From Leptothoe spongobia TAU-MAC 1115 (GTDB taxonomy: Bacteria > Cyanobacteriota > Cyanobacteriia > Phormidesmidales > Phormidesmidaceae), in assembly GCF_018739885.1 (NCBI RefSeq), contig NZ_JADOES010000039.1, positions 1 to 51,548 on the forward strand: DNA of 51,548 nt, written 5' to 3'. The notes beneath the pieces are model-generated. The model was not told where the DNA came from. It did no database searches and was given only the letters and a program-made list of their open reading frames with translations. How positions within the stretch are numbered: position 1 is the first letter of the stretch; each line of letters starts with the position of its first letter. A program made the position numbers and the translations under genes. Positions 25,607 to 33,889 of this stretch are shown piece after piece.

Positions 25607-26919
25607 AAAGCGCGGGCAGCTGAGATCGCGACCATGGCCAACAAGAAGCTGAGCACAAAGACCATATGAGTCGGCCCCTCGGTCACCAACGCTAACGCAA
25701 TACTGGTCACCGCCCCAGCCCAGCCTGCTTGTCTAAGCAAAATCAGCTGTTCATAAGCCCCGCGACAGGCTTGACATGACTGGGTATGGCGCTCAAAGCG
25801 GGTGGAAAACCCCTGAGACTCTTGACTCACTGTAGTGGCCTTTACGGTAGCAAACCCTACATACCAGGGGAGATCCTGGCCAAAGCGATCCAACCAGCGA
25901 CGATGTGCCATTACCAAGGTGTCGCAATGTTTAAGTGGGAAGTAAGCGGATTTTATCGATTGCCCTGACTCGTGGAAAAACCGATCCTGAGCCACAATAA
26001 ATGCCAGATCCTCCTCCAAAATTTTATTTTGGCGCAAATGCTCTAGCCAGCGTGGCTTTAGCGTAAAGTTACGCTTAAAAAAGGTGCCATAACGTCGCAT
26101 CAGAATCCGACTATGACCAGGAGCAACCGGTAAGGCATATAGACCCAGCCCCCCGATGACACCATAGGTCGGATTCGAAAAGTCATAGTGCACCAGCATC
26201 GGCGCATGAAACGTCAGCTTTATCCAAGGAGTCTGGGGCCGATCAGCACGGCGAAAACGGCCTTGGATCCCATCCACCGATGTGGCCAACACCTCCAGAT
26301 CCAGAGGAGCTGCATCGTCCCGACTAATATTGAGCTCGGTACCACCATGGCTAATGTAAACGTGGGCAGGATCCAGCAGATTCTCTACCAGGAAAGTGTG
26401 GTCAAAGGGGAGATCAGTGGCAGTATCGACCTGAAAGACACCGTCTGTTTCTAAATCTGCGATCGCAGGCGGAGCCACCGGAGTCGGTGGCACGTCACCA
26501 TCCGCCCAAACCCAAATGATGCCCTGCTGTTCTTGGACTGGAAATGACTGAGTATGAGCGCGATCAGGCACAGTAGCACCCTCTAGCAAGTGAGGAATAT
26601 GGAGACAAGTGCCGTTGTCACCAAACTGCCACCCGTGATAGAGGCATTCCAGACGACCAGCGGTGACACGACCATCAGATAGTTTTGCTAACCGATGGGG
26701 ACAGCGATCCACCAGGCACACGAGTTTGTCTTGGTGATCGCGAAAGATGACAAAGGGCTCAGCAAAGATGGAAAATCCATAGGGCTGATCGGCAGGTAAA
26801 TCCACCGCAAAGGTGATGGGATACCAGCAGGTCCGCCAGTTGAGCTGAGGGTCGTCAGGCCGTTGTGCAGAAACAGACGGCTCGGGCTGTTGGGGAGATG
26901 CCACCATGGTAAAACCCAT
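25588..26919 (-). CDS. Rieske oxygenase, pheophorbide-a-oxygenase-like (PaO/Tic55/Ptc52 family)
   Basis: A 443-residue protein. The N-terminal Rieske [2Fe-2S] site is CPHR (residue ~76) with CLYHGW about 17 residues on. The middle is the PaO-type catalytic domain: HTFLVENLLDPAHVYISH gives the mononuclear-iron region. Near the C-terminus CQACRGAYEQL is the CxxC motif typical of the membrane branch (PaO, Ptc52, Tic55), followed by two membrane helices. The family acts on tetrapyrroles; the exact substrate here is unknown. The last residues (ETRFL) are encoded by a copy of the 15-bp repeat. Confidence 0.82.
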   Translation of the reverse strand: MGFTMVASPQQPEPSVSAQRPDDPQLNWRTCWYPITFAVDLPADQPYGFSIFAEPFVIFRDHQDKLVCLVDRCPHRLAKLSDGRVTAGRLECLYHGWQFGDNGTCLHIPHLLEGATVPDRAHTQSFPVQEQQGIIWVWADGDVPPTPVAPPAIADLETDGVFQVDTATDLPFDHTFLVENLLDPAHVYISHGGTELNISRDDAAPLDLEVLATSVDGIQGRFRRADRPQTPWIKLTFHAPMLVHYDFSNPTYGVIGGLGLYALPVAPGHSRILMRRYGTFFKRNFTLKPRWLEHLRQNKILEEDLAFIVAQDRFFHESGQSIKSAYFPLKHCDTLVMAHRRWLDRFGQDLPWYVGFATVKATTVSQESQGFSTRFERHTQSCQACRGAYEQLILLRQAGWAGAVTSIALALVTEGPTHMVFVLSFLLAMVAISAARALETRFL

Positions 26920-26961
26920 TTTTGAAAAAGGTTAAGTTTCAAGGATAAGGGATATCCAGCT

Positions 26962-27177
26962 AGAACCCCGGTTTTTCAGATTGCCGATAGGTAGGCATCG
27001 ATCTCCTAGAACCCCGGTTTTTCAGATTGCCGATATTTAGGCAACAGGGATCTCACTAAAAACCGGGGTTCTGAGGCAACAGGGATCTCACTAAAAACCG
27101 GGGTTCTGAGGCAACAGGGATCTCACTAAAAACCGGGGTTCTGAGGCAACAGGGATCTCACTAAAAACCGGGGTTCT
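26962..27177. repeat. Palindromic repeat cluster with 35-bp tandem array, four units
   Basis: AGAACCCCGGTTTTT occurs at 26962 and 27008 (46 bp apart, with shared CAGATTGCCGATA). Its inverse AAAAACCGGGGTTCT then recurs at 27058, 27093, 27128 and 27163, each within a 35-bp unit starting AGGCAACAGGGATCTCAC. There are no spacers between units. The last copy supplies the TAG stop of the DUF4336 gene. Two orientations allow long hairpins. Confidence 0.9.
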
Positions 27178-28366
27178 AGCCAGGAGGAGGCGTAATCCTA
27201 AAGTTTTCCAACTGGCGACTAATTTTATTCAGTAAGCTAAAGTCCGCTTCTGGCAACTCCCCCCCTCGGCCTGATCGATTCTCAGGAGCCAAAAAAGCAA
27301 AGGCTTTACGAAACGTTGCGCCATCTGTTCTGATCGGTGCATCTAAATGACAGGGAATCACAGACTCAAACGGCAGAGCCGCGACCTGATCGGCCCAGTT
27401 CAACACGGCTTGGCTACCCCGGTTAAAAATCAGTGACTGCAGCACTGGAGCCACTACCAAGCGACCATTGCTGCTCAGACGGTCAAAGGACTGCTGCCAG
27501 TTAGGTGCCCAATCAAACGGATACAGACCAAAGTAAGCCCGTTTGGACCGATCCGATGCCGTCTTCCGCTGCTGAAATACGCGCCCCCAACGCGGTTCTT
27601 TCAGGGAATCGGGACGAAAATAGAAAGCAAACAGGGCAATGCGTTGCCATCCCTTGCGACGATTTTCAGCCGTATCGGCTGGGGCATCATCAGCACTCTC
27701 TTTGGCATGAAAGAGCAAAGGATAGCTGTCTAACTGCACAATCGCTGGCGGCTCGGCAGGAATCGATACGACAGAATCAGTCACCAGCAATGTTTTGGAA
27801 GCACGATGCAGCAGGGCGACTTCTGAAAAGGGGCCAATACCTAAGTTGACTGGCTTCAGCATTCGATAGTCAAACTCGTCGCTAAAGGGAGCGTCTGCTG
27901 GATTCTCTGGCAACCAGTGGGTGCGACCCATGGGAAAGCCCAACCAGCTGAGGGGCAGATTGAGCGGGAAGCTCCACTGATAGCGGGCGGCATAGACCTG
28001 GGCGGCAGGAAATTTACGGGCAAAGGGGCCGACAAATACTTTATGCTCCAGGCCAGTGACCGTAGGTAGGATGATGTATTTGACCTCGCCGTGGAGAGCT
28101 TCTAGTTCATTGACCAGGCGAATGCATTCGGGGGTGGGAGCAATGGGGGCGTAGACAAGCAAACCACCCGCTGCCAGACGGATGACGGTCATGCGAATGG
28201 GCACGACGACGTATAAAATGCCCTGCATTTGGTCAAAGGTCCAAACCTGGTTGGTGATTACCTCCCGGCGTAAGGTACGTCGCTGTCCATAGGGGTACAG
28301 CGGTAACAGCGGCCACCATGGCCACGACCAATCGGCGGAACGCTCAACTGCCCGCGATTCAGACAC
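27176..28366 (-). CDS. DUF4336 domain-containing protein (metallo-beta-lactamase-like fold)
   Basis: A 396-residue protein with the DUF4336 pattern: WPLLPLYPYGQRRTLRREV, VWTFDQMQGILYVVVPIRMTV, then LPTVTGLEHKVFVGPFARKFP, and near the end FESVIPCHLDAPI. The family is related to the metallo-beta-lactamase fold but its activity is not established. Follows the PaO-like gene's strand across the repeat cluster, which sits in the 256 bp between them and supplies this gene's stop codon, so the C-terminus (RITPPPG) may have been altered by repeat insertion. Confidence 0.78.
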   Translation of the reverse strand: MSESRAVERSADWSWPWWPLLPLYPYGQRRTLRREVITNQVWTFDQMQGILYVVVPIRMTVIRLAAGGLLVYAPIAPTPECIRLVNELEALHGEVKYIILPTVTGLEHKVFVGPFARKFPAAQVYAARYQWSFPLNLPLSWLGFPMGRTHWLPENPADAPFSDEFDYRMLKPVNLGIGPFSEVALLHRASKTLLVTDSVVSIPAEPPAIVQLDSYPLLFHAKESADDAPADTAENRRKGWQRIALFAFYFRPDSLKEPRWGRVFQQRKTASDRSKRAYFGLYPFDWAPNWQQSFDRLSSNGRLVVAPVLQSLIFNRGSQAVLNWADQVAALPFESVIPCHLDAPIRTDGATFRKAFAFLAPENRSGRGGELPEADFSLLNKISRQLENFRITPPPG

Positions 28367-28564
28367 ACCCTAATCCTCCTGACTTAGCCCAAGCTTTAGT
28401 ATTTTACGGCTCATCAGGGAATAGTTGGGGCAGATGAAGCAGCCTAAGATTTTTCCACAGTTGAGTGAGTCTTCTGGATAACGCTAACCTTCTGATGATC
28501 GCAAATTTGTCATACTAAAACTACCGATACGCTCAACCTTTTCAACGTTTGAGGCTCAGTGACT

Positions 28565-29116
28565 ATGACCGTCACCACCTACCAATGGACCATTGACCGG
28601 TATCACCAAGCCATCCATGCTGGCGTATTCGACGACCAGCCCGTCGAACTACTACGCGGAGACATCATCATCATGCCGCCAGAGGGTGAACCCCACGCCT
28701 ACTACAACAGCGAAGTCGGCGACTACCTCCGGGGGCTACTGGGCCATCGTGCCAAAGTTCGCGAAGCCCATCCCATCACTCTGAGCAACAATTCGGAACC
28801 TATCCCTGACTTAGCGATCGTAAAACCCTTAGGCACCGTCTATCTAGAGCACCATCCCTATCCCGACAATATCCACTGGTTGATCGAATTTTCTGACGCC
28901 ACCCTAACCAAAGACCTGACAACAAAGAAAATCACCTACGCAGAAGCAGGCATCCAGGAATATTGGGTCGTCAGTCTAAAAAATAAACAACTCTACGTCT
29001 TCACAAATCCCCAGAACGGACAATACAACACTGAAGATCTGCTGCAAACTGGCACCGTATCCCCGATAGCCTTTCAGGATGTAGACATTCAGGTGCAGCG
29101 TTTGATGACCCCATAG
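28565..29116 (+). CDS. Uma2 (DUF820) family PD-(D/E)XK nuclease-like protein
   Basis: A 183-residue protein of the large cyanobacterial Uma2 family: VELLRGDIIIMPP, ITLSNNSEPIPDLAIV, then WLIEFSDATLTKDLTTKKITYAEAGIQEYWVV with the acidic and Lys residues of a restriction-endonuclease-like fold. Family members are numerous and mostly of unknown role. ATG 28565 is preferred to GTG 28559 because GAGG at 28551-28554 sits about 10 nt before it. Confidence 0.85.
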   Translation: MTVTTYQWTIDRYHQAIHAGVFDDQPVELLRGDIIIMPPEGEPHAYYNSEVGDYLRGLLGHRAKVREAHPITLSNNSEPIPDLAIVKPLGTVYLEHHPYPDNIHWLIEFSDATLTKDLTTKKITYAEAGIQEYWVVSLKNKQLYVFTNPQNGQYNTEDLLQTGTVSPIAFQDVDIQVQRLMTP

Positions 29117-29142
29117 CTTACTGTGCAAACCCGACCGTCCTA

Positions 29143-29937
29143 TTATTCAGTCTCCCGAATCGGAAACGTCTCCCCTGACTGATACGCCTCAAAATACTGC
29201 TTGAAATAAGTCGTACTGGTAACGTTAGGTTCGTCAGTGGCATCTGGAGTGTGCTCATAGATAGGCACCCGTTGACGAATCACCTCTATCAGTTTTGGAT
29301 TCAGATCTGCAAACCGATCCACCCGCTGAATCGTCGTTTCAAATCTGAGGCGAGCTGGATGCCCATAGCCCAGCTTCATCCAGGGGAGCCAGGGGCAATC
29401 CCTGGCCCATAGTGGTGTGGGTGCAGTCGCCCCAGGACGCGTCCCATAGGTCGTGAAATATTCTGTGCCCTGAAAAGTATCGCCAGGACAGTGATCGCGG
29501 TACTTAGGATCAGCGGCCAAAGGATGGGGATAGGTGAGGGGAATTTCTTGCACTTTTTTGAGATAGGGTTCACCCGCAGGAATTTGCGTCGTTTTTGGCG
29601 AAACGTCGCCCTGGACTACCCGGTTGGCAATAGGCACCACTGACACGGGGGGCTGATCGGGAAAAGGTTGCCAATGGGTGAGGACATCGCCAGTGGCTAA
29701 ATCGCAGTAAAGACCTAATTCTCGGTTAATGCGATGGCCATACTCGCCCTTGGCACCGGAGCAGAGGAATACCTTGGTGGCATTCATGCCTGCGATCGCA
29801 AATACCCGCTCCAAAGGATCCTCTGGCGACAGCCGCCACCAGACCGTCCCCTCCCAACGGTAATAAAGCTGCTGGCCATGGTACTGCCGATAAAACCCTA
29901 AATTACTAACATCGTAGGCATTGGCTAAATCTGACAT
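29143..29937 (-). CDS. DUF1838 family protein
   Basis: A 264-residue protein. Recognised by LERVFAIAGMNATKV, INRELGLYCDLATGDVLTHWQPFPDQPPVSVVPIANRVVQGD and PWLPWMKLGYGHP, a pattern I place in DUF1838. The YCDLATGDVLTHW segment is the clearest family mark. No signal peptide or membrane helix. The activity is not established for the family. It converges with the Uma2 gene 26 bp away. Confidence 0.65.
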   Translation of the reverse strand: MSDLANAYDVSNLGFYRQYHGQQLYYRWEGTVWWRLSPEDPLERVFAIAGMNATKVFLCSGAKGEYGHRINRELGLYCDLATGDVLTHWQPFPDQPPVSVVPIANRVVQGDVSPKTTQIPAGEPYLKKVQEIPLTYPHPLAADPKYRDHCPGDTFQGTEYFTTYGTRPGATAPTPLWARDCPWLPWMKLGYGHPARLRFETTIQRVDRFADLNPKLIEVIRQRVPIYEHTPDATDEPNVTSTTYFKQYFEAYQSGETFPIRETE

Positions 29938-30337
29938 AGATAACGCACCTCAAGAAAAAAGCCATCCCCAAAACCACCAAAAAATGAGAAGGAACCCCCA
30001 AATCCACCCAAGGCTTACCGGGGATCAAGCGTGAAACGTATCAATTGCAACAGTTCGGACCTAATTCTAAAGAAAATAAGTAATTACACCTATTTGTCAT
30101 CTTCTCATGGGATTCTTAAATCAAGTTGATAGTTCGACACGTTTCTAACACCTTCGAAACATTATGTGCATCGGAGTTTGAGTTAGACACGTGAGGTAAC
30201 TTCTCAGGGCTACGTTGCGGTTCCTAGGCAGTTACTAGTGAACTCCTCAGGTTTTGCTGGTGTCTGTTGATGCTAGCAATTTCAGAACCGGAGCTGTCTG
30301 TTTTTTAATGGGCAGTTCCTGGGGTGGGTTAACAAGA
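29938..30337 (+). ncRNA. Gene-free stretch; probable small RNA ending at the 30338 terminator
   Basis: No coding frame is visible, yet a strong plus-strand terminator closes the region and the only upstream gene runs the other way. Some transcript must therefore start here on the plus strand, most likely in the last ~250 bp. The exact start and the promoter cannot be fixed by eye. No match to 6S, Yfr1 or tmRNA was recognised. Confidence 0.4.
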
Positions 30338-30379
30338 AGCGGGCGAGACAGTTTTTACTGTTTCAACCGCTTTTTTTTT
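30338..30379 (+). terminator. Rho-independent terminator with no upstream coding gene
   Basis: AGCGG-GC-GAGACAG, a TTTTTA loop, CTGTTTC-AA-CCGCT, then a run of nine T. The inner 7-bp stem has one G-T pair and the outer stem is 5 bp. The T-run lies only on the plus strand, so it terminates plus-strand transcription. Confidence 0.8.
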
Positions 30380-30537
30380 CGCTAATTGAAGCGAATTCAG
30401 ACGATGGGATCTGGCCCTCCCATCAGCTATGTATCAGCACCTCACAAATTGATGCATGCCATGGAGCATCGACACCCACACATTGACAGCACGCTACCCT
30501 AGTTTGATGTGGTGTATTGAGTAACTTTTTTTCATCC

Positions 30538-30759
30538 ATGGAACCATCCGAACAACCTCAGTCATTTTGGCAGCTCAAGCCTTGGTGGTGTCAGCCCTGG
30601 TCCATTGCTTTGACCGGCCTAGCAGTACCTACCGTTAGCTGGGTATGGCTACATCGCTGGTGGATCACTACACCAGCAGCATTTGTGATTTTGGTGTGGT
30701 GGTATCTATTTCTATACCTGGTCCCCAAAACGTACGAAACCACCGAGTCCGATCTATGA
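30538..30759 (+). CDS. Small membrane protein (DUF6737-like)
   Basis: A 73-residue protein. QLKPWWCQPWSIALTG followed by two short hydrophobic segments (about residues 22-40 and 45-62) resembles the small cyanobacterial DUF6737 membrane family. ATG 30538 gives a usual short hydrophilic N-terminus; TTG 30517 is a weaker option. Its TGA overlaps the ATG of the DoxX-like gene (ATGA), so the two are translationally coupled. Function unknown. Confidence 0.65.
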   Translation: MEPSEQPQSFWQLKPWWCQPWSIALTGLAVPTVSWVWLHRWWITTPAAFVILVWWYLFLYLVPKTYETTESDL

Positions 30760-31133
30760 AGTATCTACCCCTCGCCGCCCGCATTTGCTTAGCCCTCATC
30801 TTTGTAAAAGCGGGCATTACTCACCTCATGGGATTCAGCGGATTTGCCGATATGCTTGGCCAACGACTTTTCCTCGGAGGTCTACTAGCAGCAGGCACGA
30901 TCATTTTTCAACTAGCAGGTAGCCTCTCGCTACTGTTGGGTTACAAGGTTAAAATCGGCGCGATACTGCTAATCTTCTTCTTGATTCCAGCAACGCTGAT
31001 GTTTCATAACTTTGTAGCCGACGGTGAACAGCTCAATGCCTTTCTAAAAAACGTGGGCCTGATTGGCGGGCTACTGATGGTGATTTACACCGGAGCAGGC
31101 GCAGTCAGCTTAGATGAAGCCTTAGAGAGTTAG
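30756..31133 (+). CDS. DoxX family membrane protein
   Basis: A 125-residue protein with four hydrophobic helices and the DoxX pattern: ARICLALIFVKAGITHLMGFSGFADML, FQLAGSLSLLLGYKVKIGAILLIFFLIPATLMFH. ATG 30756 overlaps the stop of the preceding small membrane protein by ATGA. The longer reading from 30645 runs out of frame across that gene and is not used. The family is linked to quinone or thiosulfate handling in some organisms; the role here is not shown. Confidence 0.82.
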   Translation: MKYLPLAARICLALIFVKAGITHLMGFSGFADMLGQRLFLGGLLAAGTIIFQLAGSLSLLLGYKVKIGAILLIFFLIPATLMFHNFVADGEQLNAFLKNVGLIGGLLMVIYTGAGAVSLDEALES

Positions 31134-31361
31134 GTTTAGATAAGATTCTGCCACTCCGGTAGCCAACCATAGGCTTCTTTTTAGGAAATCTGAATGGCTA
31201 ACAGTTTGAAACAAATAAGTAGGGCGGGCTTGAAATAATCAACTACGTTTCCTTTTGTAAACTGAGCTAAAAGCCTTCTAAAGCATAGGATTCCACTGCA
31301 TTTACATTTTGAAATATACGTGAGCTTTTCTACCCTTGCCTACTTAGCACAACCTTAGCTG

Positions 31362-32171
31362 ATGATCCGTATCTTTTTGGCCCATGCCTCGAATGAACCA
31401 TCTAAACCATCATCCCCAGAGGTGTCCTATCCGACTACAGAGGCAAGAATCCTAGACTTAGGCGACGGTATCACCCTTGAGCTGATGCATATTCCTGGTG
31501 GGACATTCCTCATGGGAGCCTCTAATACCGAAAAGGACAGCAAAGGCAATGAAAGACCACAACATAAAGTGACAATACCCCCGTTTTGGATCGGAAAATA
31601 TCCGGTTACACAGGAGCAGTACCAAGCGGTTGCAGGCAATAATCCAAGTGACTTCAAAGGCAAAGATCAGCCAGTAGAGCGAGTATCCTGGCATGATGCG
31701 GTTGAGTTTTGCGAAACAATTTCCAAGCAATCTGGAATCACTGTTCGCTTACCCAGTGAAGCAGAATGGGAATATGCCTGTCGGGCTGGTACAACAACAC
31801 GTTATTACTTTGGAGATGCCCTTACAGCGAAGCAGGCTAGCTTTGGGAGCAACCAATATGGAACAACTCCTGTAGGACTTTACCCGCCTAATGCTTATGG
31901 TCTCTACGATATGCATGGCAACGTTTTGGAATGGTGCCAGGACATTTGGCATGACAATTATGAGGGCACACCGACTGATGGTCGTGTTTGGATAACGAAT
32001 AGGACTAATGAAGATGACGAATATCGAATTCTGCGTGGTGGATCGTGGCACTTCGATGCAGAGTATTGTCGCTCTGCCCGTCGTTTTGCTAATCGGCCTG
32101 CCACCCGATCCTATGGTTCTCTTGGTTTTCGAGTTGTGATTGCACTTTCAAGGTTTTCCAATCGCCTTTGA
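31362..32171 (+). CDS. Formylglycine-generating-enzyme-like (SUMF1/FGE) protein with TIR-like N-terminal scar
   Basis: A 269-residue protein. From about residue 35 it is a complete FGE-sulfatase domain: MHIPGGTFLMGAS, VTIPPFWIGKYPVTQEQYQA, VSWHDAVEFCETIS, LPSEAEWEYACRAGT, GNVLEWCQD, RILRGGSWHF, SLGFRVV. The first 10 residues, MIRIFLAHAS, are the typical start of a TIR domain, but the ~130-residue TIR body is absent and the sequence passes into the usual linker. So it looks like a TIR-FGE fusion that has lost its TIR core in frame, or a natural short form. The cyanobacterial family is often regulatory and not a true FGE. Confidence 0.8.
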   Translation: MIRIFLAHASNEPSKPSSPEVSYPTTEARILDLGDGITLELMHIPGGTFLMGASNTEKDSKGNERPQHKVTIPPFWIGKYPVTQEQYQAVAGNNPSDFKGKDQPVERVSWHDAVEFCETISKQSGITVRLPSEAEWEYACRAGTTTRYYFGDALTAKQASFGSNQYGTTPVGLYPPNAYGLYDMHGNVLEWCQDIWHDNYEGTPTDGRVWITNRTNEDDEYRILRGGSWHFDAEYCRSARRFANRPATRSYGSLGFRVVIALSRFSNRL

Positions 32172-32540
32172 AGTTTGACCGAGATGTGCTTTTTCTCAGA
32201 CTTAGCTGATGTGCCTGAGCTCATTTCCTGCACTCCAGAAACTGAGAACAATTATGAGCAGAGCCATCCGATAAATTCAGATCTTGCACTAATGTTGGAG
32301 ACGAGCCTCAGCCCACGCTCGGTTCAAAACCGAGCGCTAATCGAGGGCTGTCGCTAAAGCGACAAGGTCGGCTGTGAAGCTCTATACATATAGCTTTTAC
32401 CGATCTCTTAACCCCTATAGCGGGTTTTGATCCAGTTAGCCTTGTGACTTTGAGGCCAAGGCGGATTGACGCTTCTTCACTAGGTGCAAGATGTGAGATC
32501 AATGCATTGACTCAGCTTGCTATCAAAACCCCAAACACCC
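32172..32540. repeat. Gene-free stretch with two strong hairpins
   Basis: The stretch holds CGCTCGGTT-CAA-AACCGAGCG (32316-32336, 9-bp stem) and TGTCGCT-AA-AGCGACA (32349-32364, 7-bp stem), 12 bp apart. Neither is followed by a T-tract. Nothing else is recognised. Confidence 0.5.
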
Positions 32541-33578
32541 CTAATTAGTCTCAGGCAACTGAGCACTTTCCAACTGCTGCTCCAGTTCCTCTACCGTAGG
32601 TAATGTCCCCTGCAAATCCGCCGGTAGCTCCCGCCCTAACTGATGCGTCGCCACACCAATGGGCTTGTTCACATCCCGCAGAGAATACTCCGCCACCGTG
32701 GCATCATTGGACTTACATAAAATCATACCAATCGTCGGCTGATCATCTGCATGACGCAGCAATTCATCCACCGCTGACACAAAGAAGTTCATCTTGCCAG
32801 AAAATTCAGGTTCAAACTCGCCAAGCTTGAGATCGATCACCACAAAACACCGCAGCTTCAGGTGATAAAACAGCAAGTCAATGGCATACTCCTTGGTCCC
32901 CACCTGAATCGGATATTGGCTACCCACAAAGGCAAACCCCACCCCCAGCTCCAACAAAAAATCACGAATATGAGATAGCAAAGACTGCTCCAGGTCTCGC
33001 TCCTGGGCATCAGCTGCCAGAGTGAGAAAGTCGAAGTTATAGGGATCCTTAATCAGATTCTTGGCCAAATCTGACTGATCGGGCGGCAGCGTGCGCTCAA
33101 AATTCGTAATCGCGGCGCTTGTCTGTTTATGTAAACCTTGCTCAATTTGCATGAGCAAAACATTGCGGCTCCAGCCTTTCTCAATGGTTTGGCGAGCATA
33201 CCAAAGTCGCTCGTCTGGATCCTTGAGCACATCTAACAGCCTGACATTATGCCCCCAGGGAATCTGCGACAGCACCTGCTGCACCAGCTGACCATCAGGA
33301 TAAGCATCGGCAAAGGCACGCATATACTTTAGATTCCGAGCAGAAAACCCTGTCATATCAGGAAAATCACGCTTGAGATCCTTAGCCAAGCGATCAATCA
33401 CCTTGGTACCCCACCCTTCTTGCTGCTGACGGTTGAGAATTTCGCGGCCAATCTGCCAGTAGAGCAGGATTAGCTCTTGATTCACCGCTAAGGCCGCCTT
33501 GACCTGAGCCGAGCGAATACGGTCCTTGAGAGACTGTAAAAATCGGCGGTAATTATCAGGGGATAGGGGGTGGGACAT
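32541..33578 (-). CDS. DUF1016/YhcG family PDDEXK nuclease-like protein
   Basis: A 345-residue protein. The N-terminal DUF1016 region is clear (AALAVNQELILLYWQIGREI, LSWGHN-like QIPWGHNVRLLD, WYARQTIEKGWSRNVL), and the C-terminal half is a PD-(D/E)XK-like domain (YAIDLLFYHLKLRCFVVIDLK ending in the D-x-K pair, then FSGKMNFF). The family is found in restriction-like and mobile loci, but here it has no partner gene. Possible defence or DNA-repair role; not shown. Confidence 0.88.
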   Translation of the reverse strand: MSHPLSPDNYRRFLQSLKDRIRSAQVKAALAVNQELILLYWQIGREILNRQQQEGWGTKVIDRLAKDLKRDFPDMTGFSARNLKYMRAFADAYPDGQLVQQVLSQIPWGHNVRLLDVLKDPDERLWYARQTIEKGWSRNVLLMQIEQGLHKQTSAAITNFERTLPPDQSDLAKNLIKDPYNFDFLTLAADAQERDLEQSLLSHIRDFLLELGVGFAFVGSQYPIQVGTKEYAIDLLFYHLKLRCFVVIDLKLGEFEPEFSGKMNFFVSAVDELLRHADDQPTIGMILCKSNDATVAEYSLRDVNKPIGVATHQLGRELPADLQGTLPTVEELEQQLESAQLPETN

Positions 33579-33889
33579 TGATGGGAAGCAGGCTTAGCGG
33601 CAATAGTGCTGATTTTGCCATGGACTCACATAAAAGTGTGGTCATATTTCGATATGATGAGAGACTGCGCAGCAACCCAAAGAAAATGGCTGCCCAAAAC
33701 CCTACAAGTCTCAGACAGCCAAGGCAATCATCACTATCAAGTACCTTGACTTCTACGTCAGAAACCTTAGATACCTTCACATTAATTAATATACGGCAAT
33801 AAAAGTACAAAATATAAATTTTCTTGTGAAAACAAGATATGTAGGTAGGTCATGGCCCACCATCTCTGGGAAGGTATCAGCAACGTAGC
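33579..33889. other. Gene-free stretch
   Basis: No coding frame with family-like content and no hairpin of note. Frames of 74-84 codons on both strands have skewed composition and no ribosome site. Confidence 0.4.

Noticed and set aside
27039..27178. Repeat array that looks like a CRISPR
   Set aside because: The 35-bp units are contiguous with no variable spacers and no cas genes are in the window.
32308..32502. 64-codon minus-strand frame
   Set aside because: Passes through the twin hairpins and has no family-like content.
33578..33802. 74-codon frame overlapping the DUF1016 gene start
   Set aside because: No ribosome site or family resemblance; probably chance.
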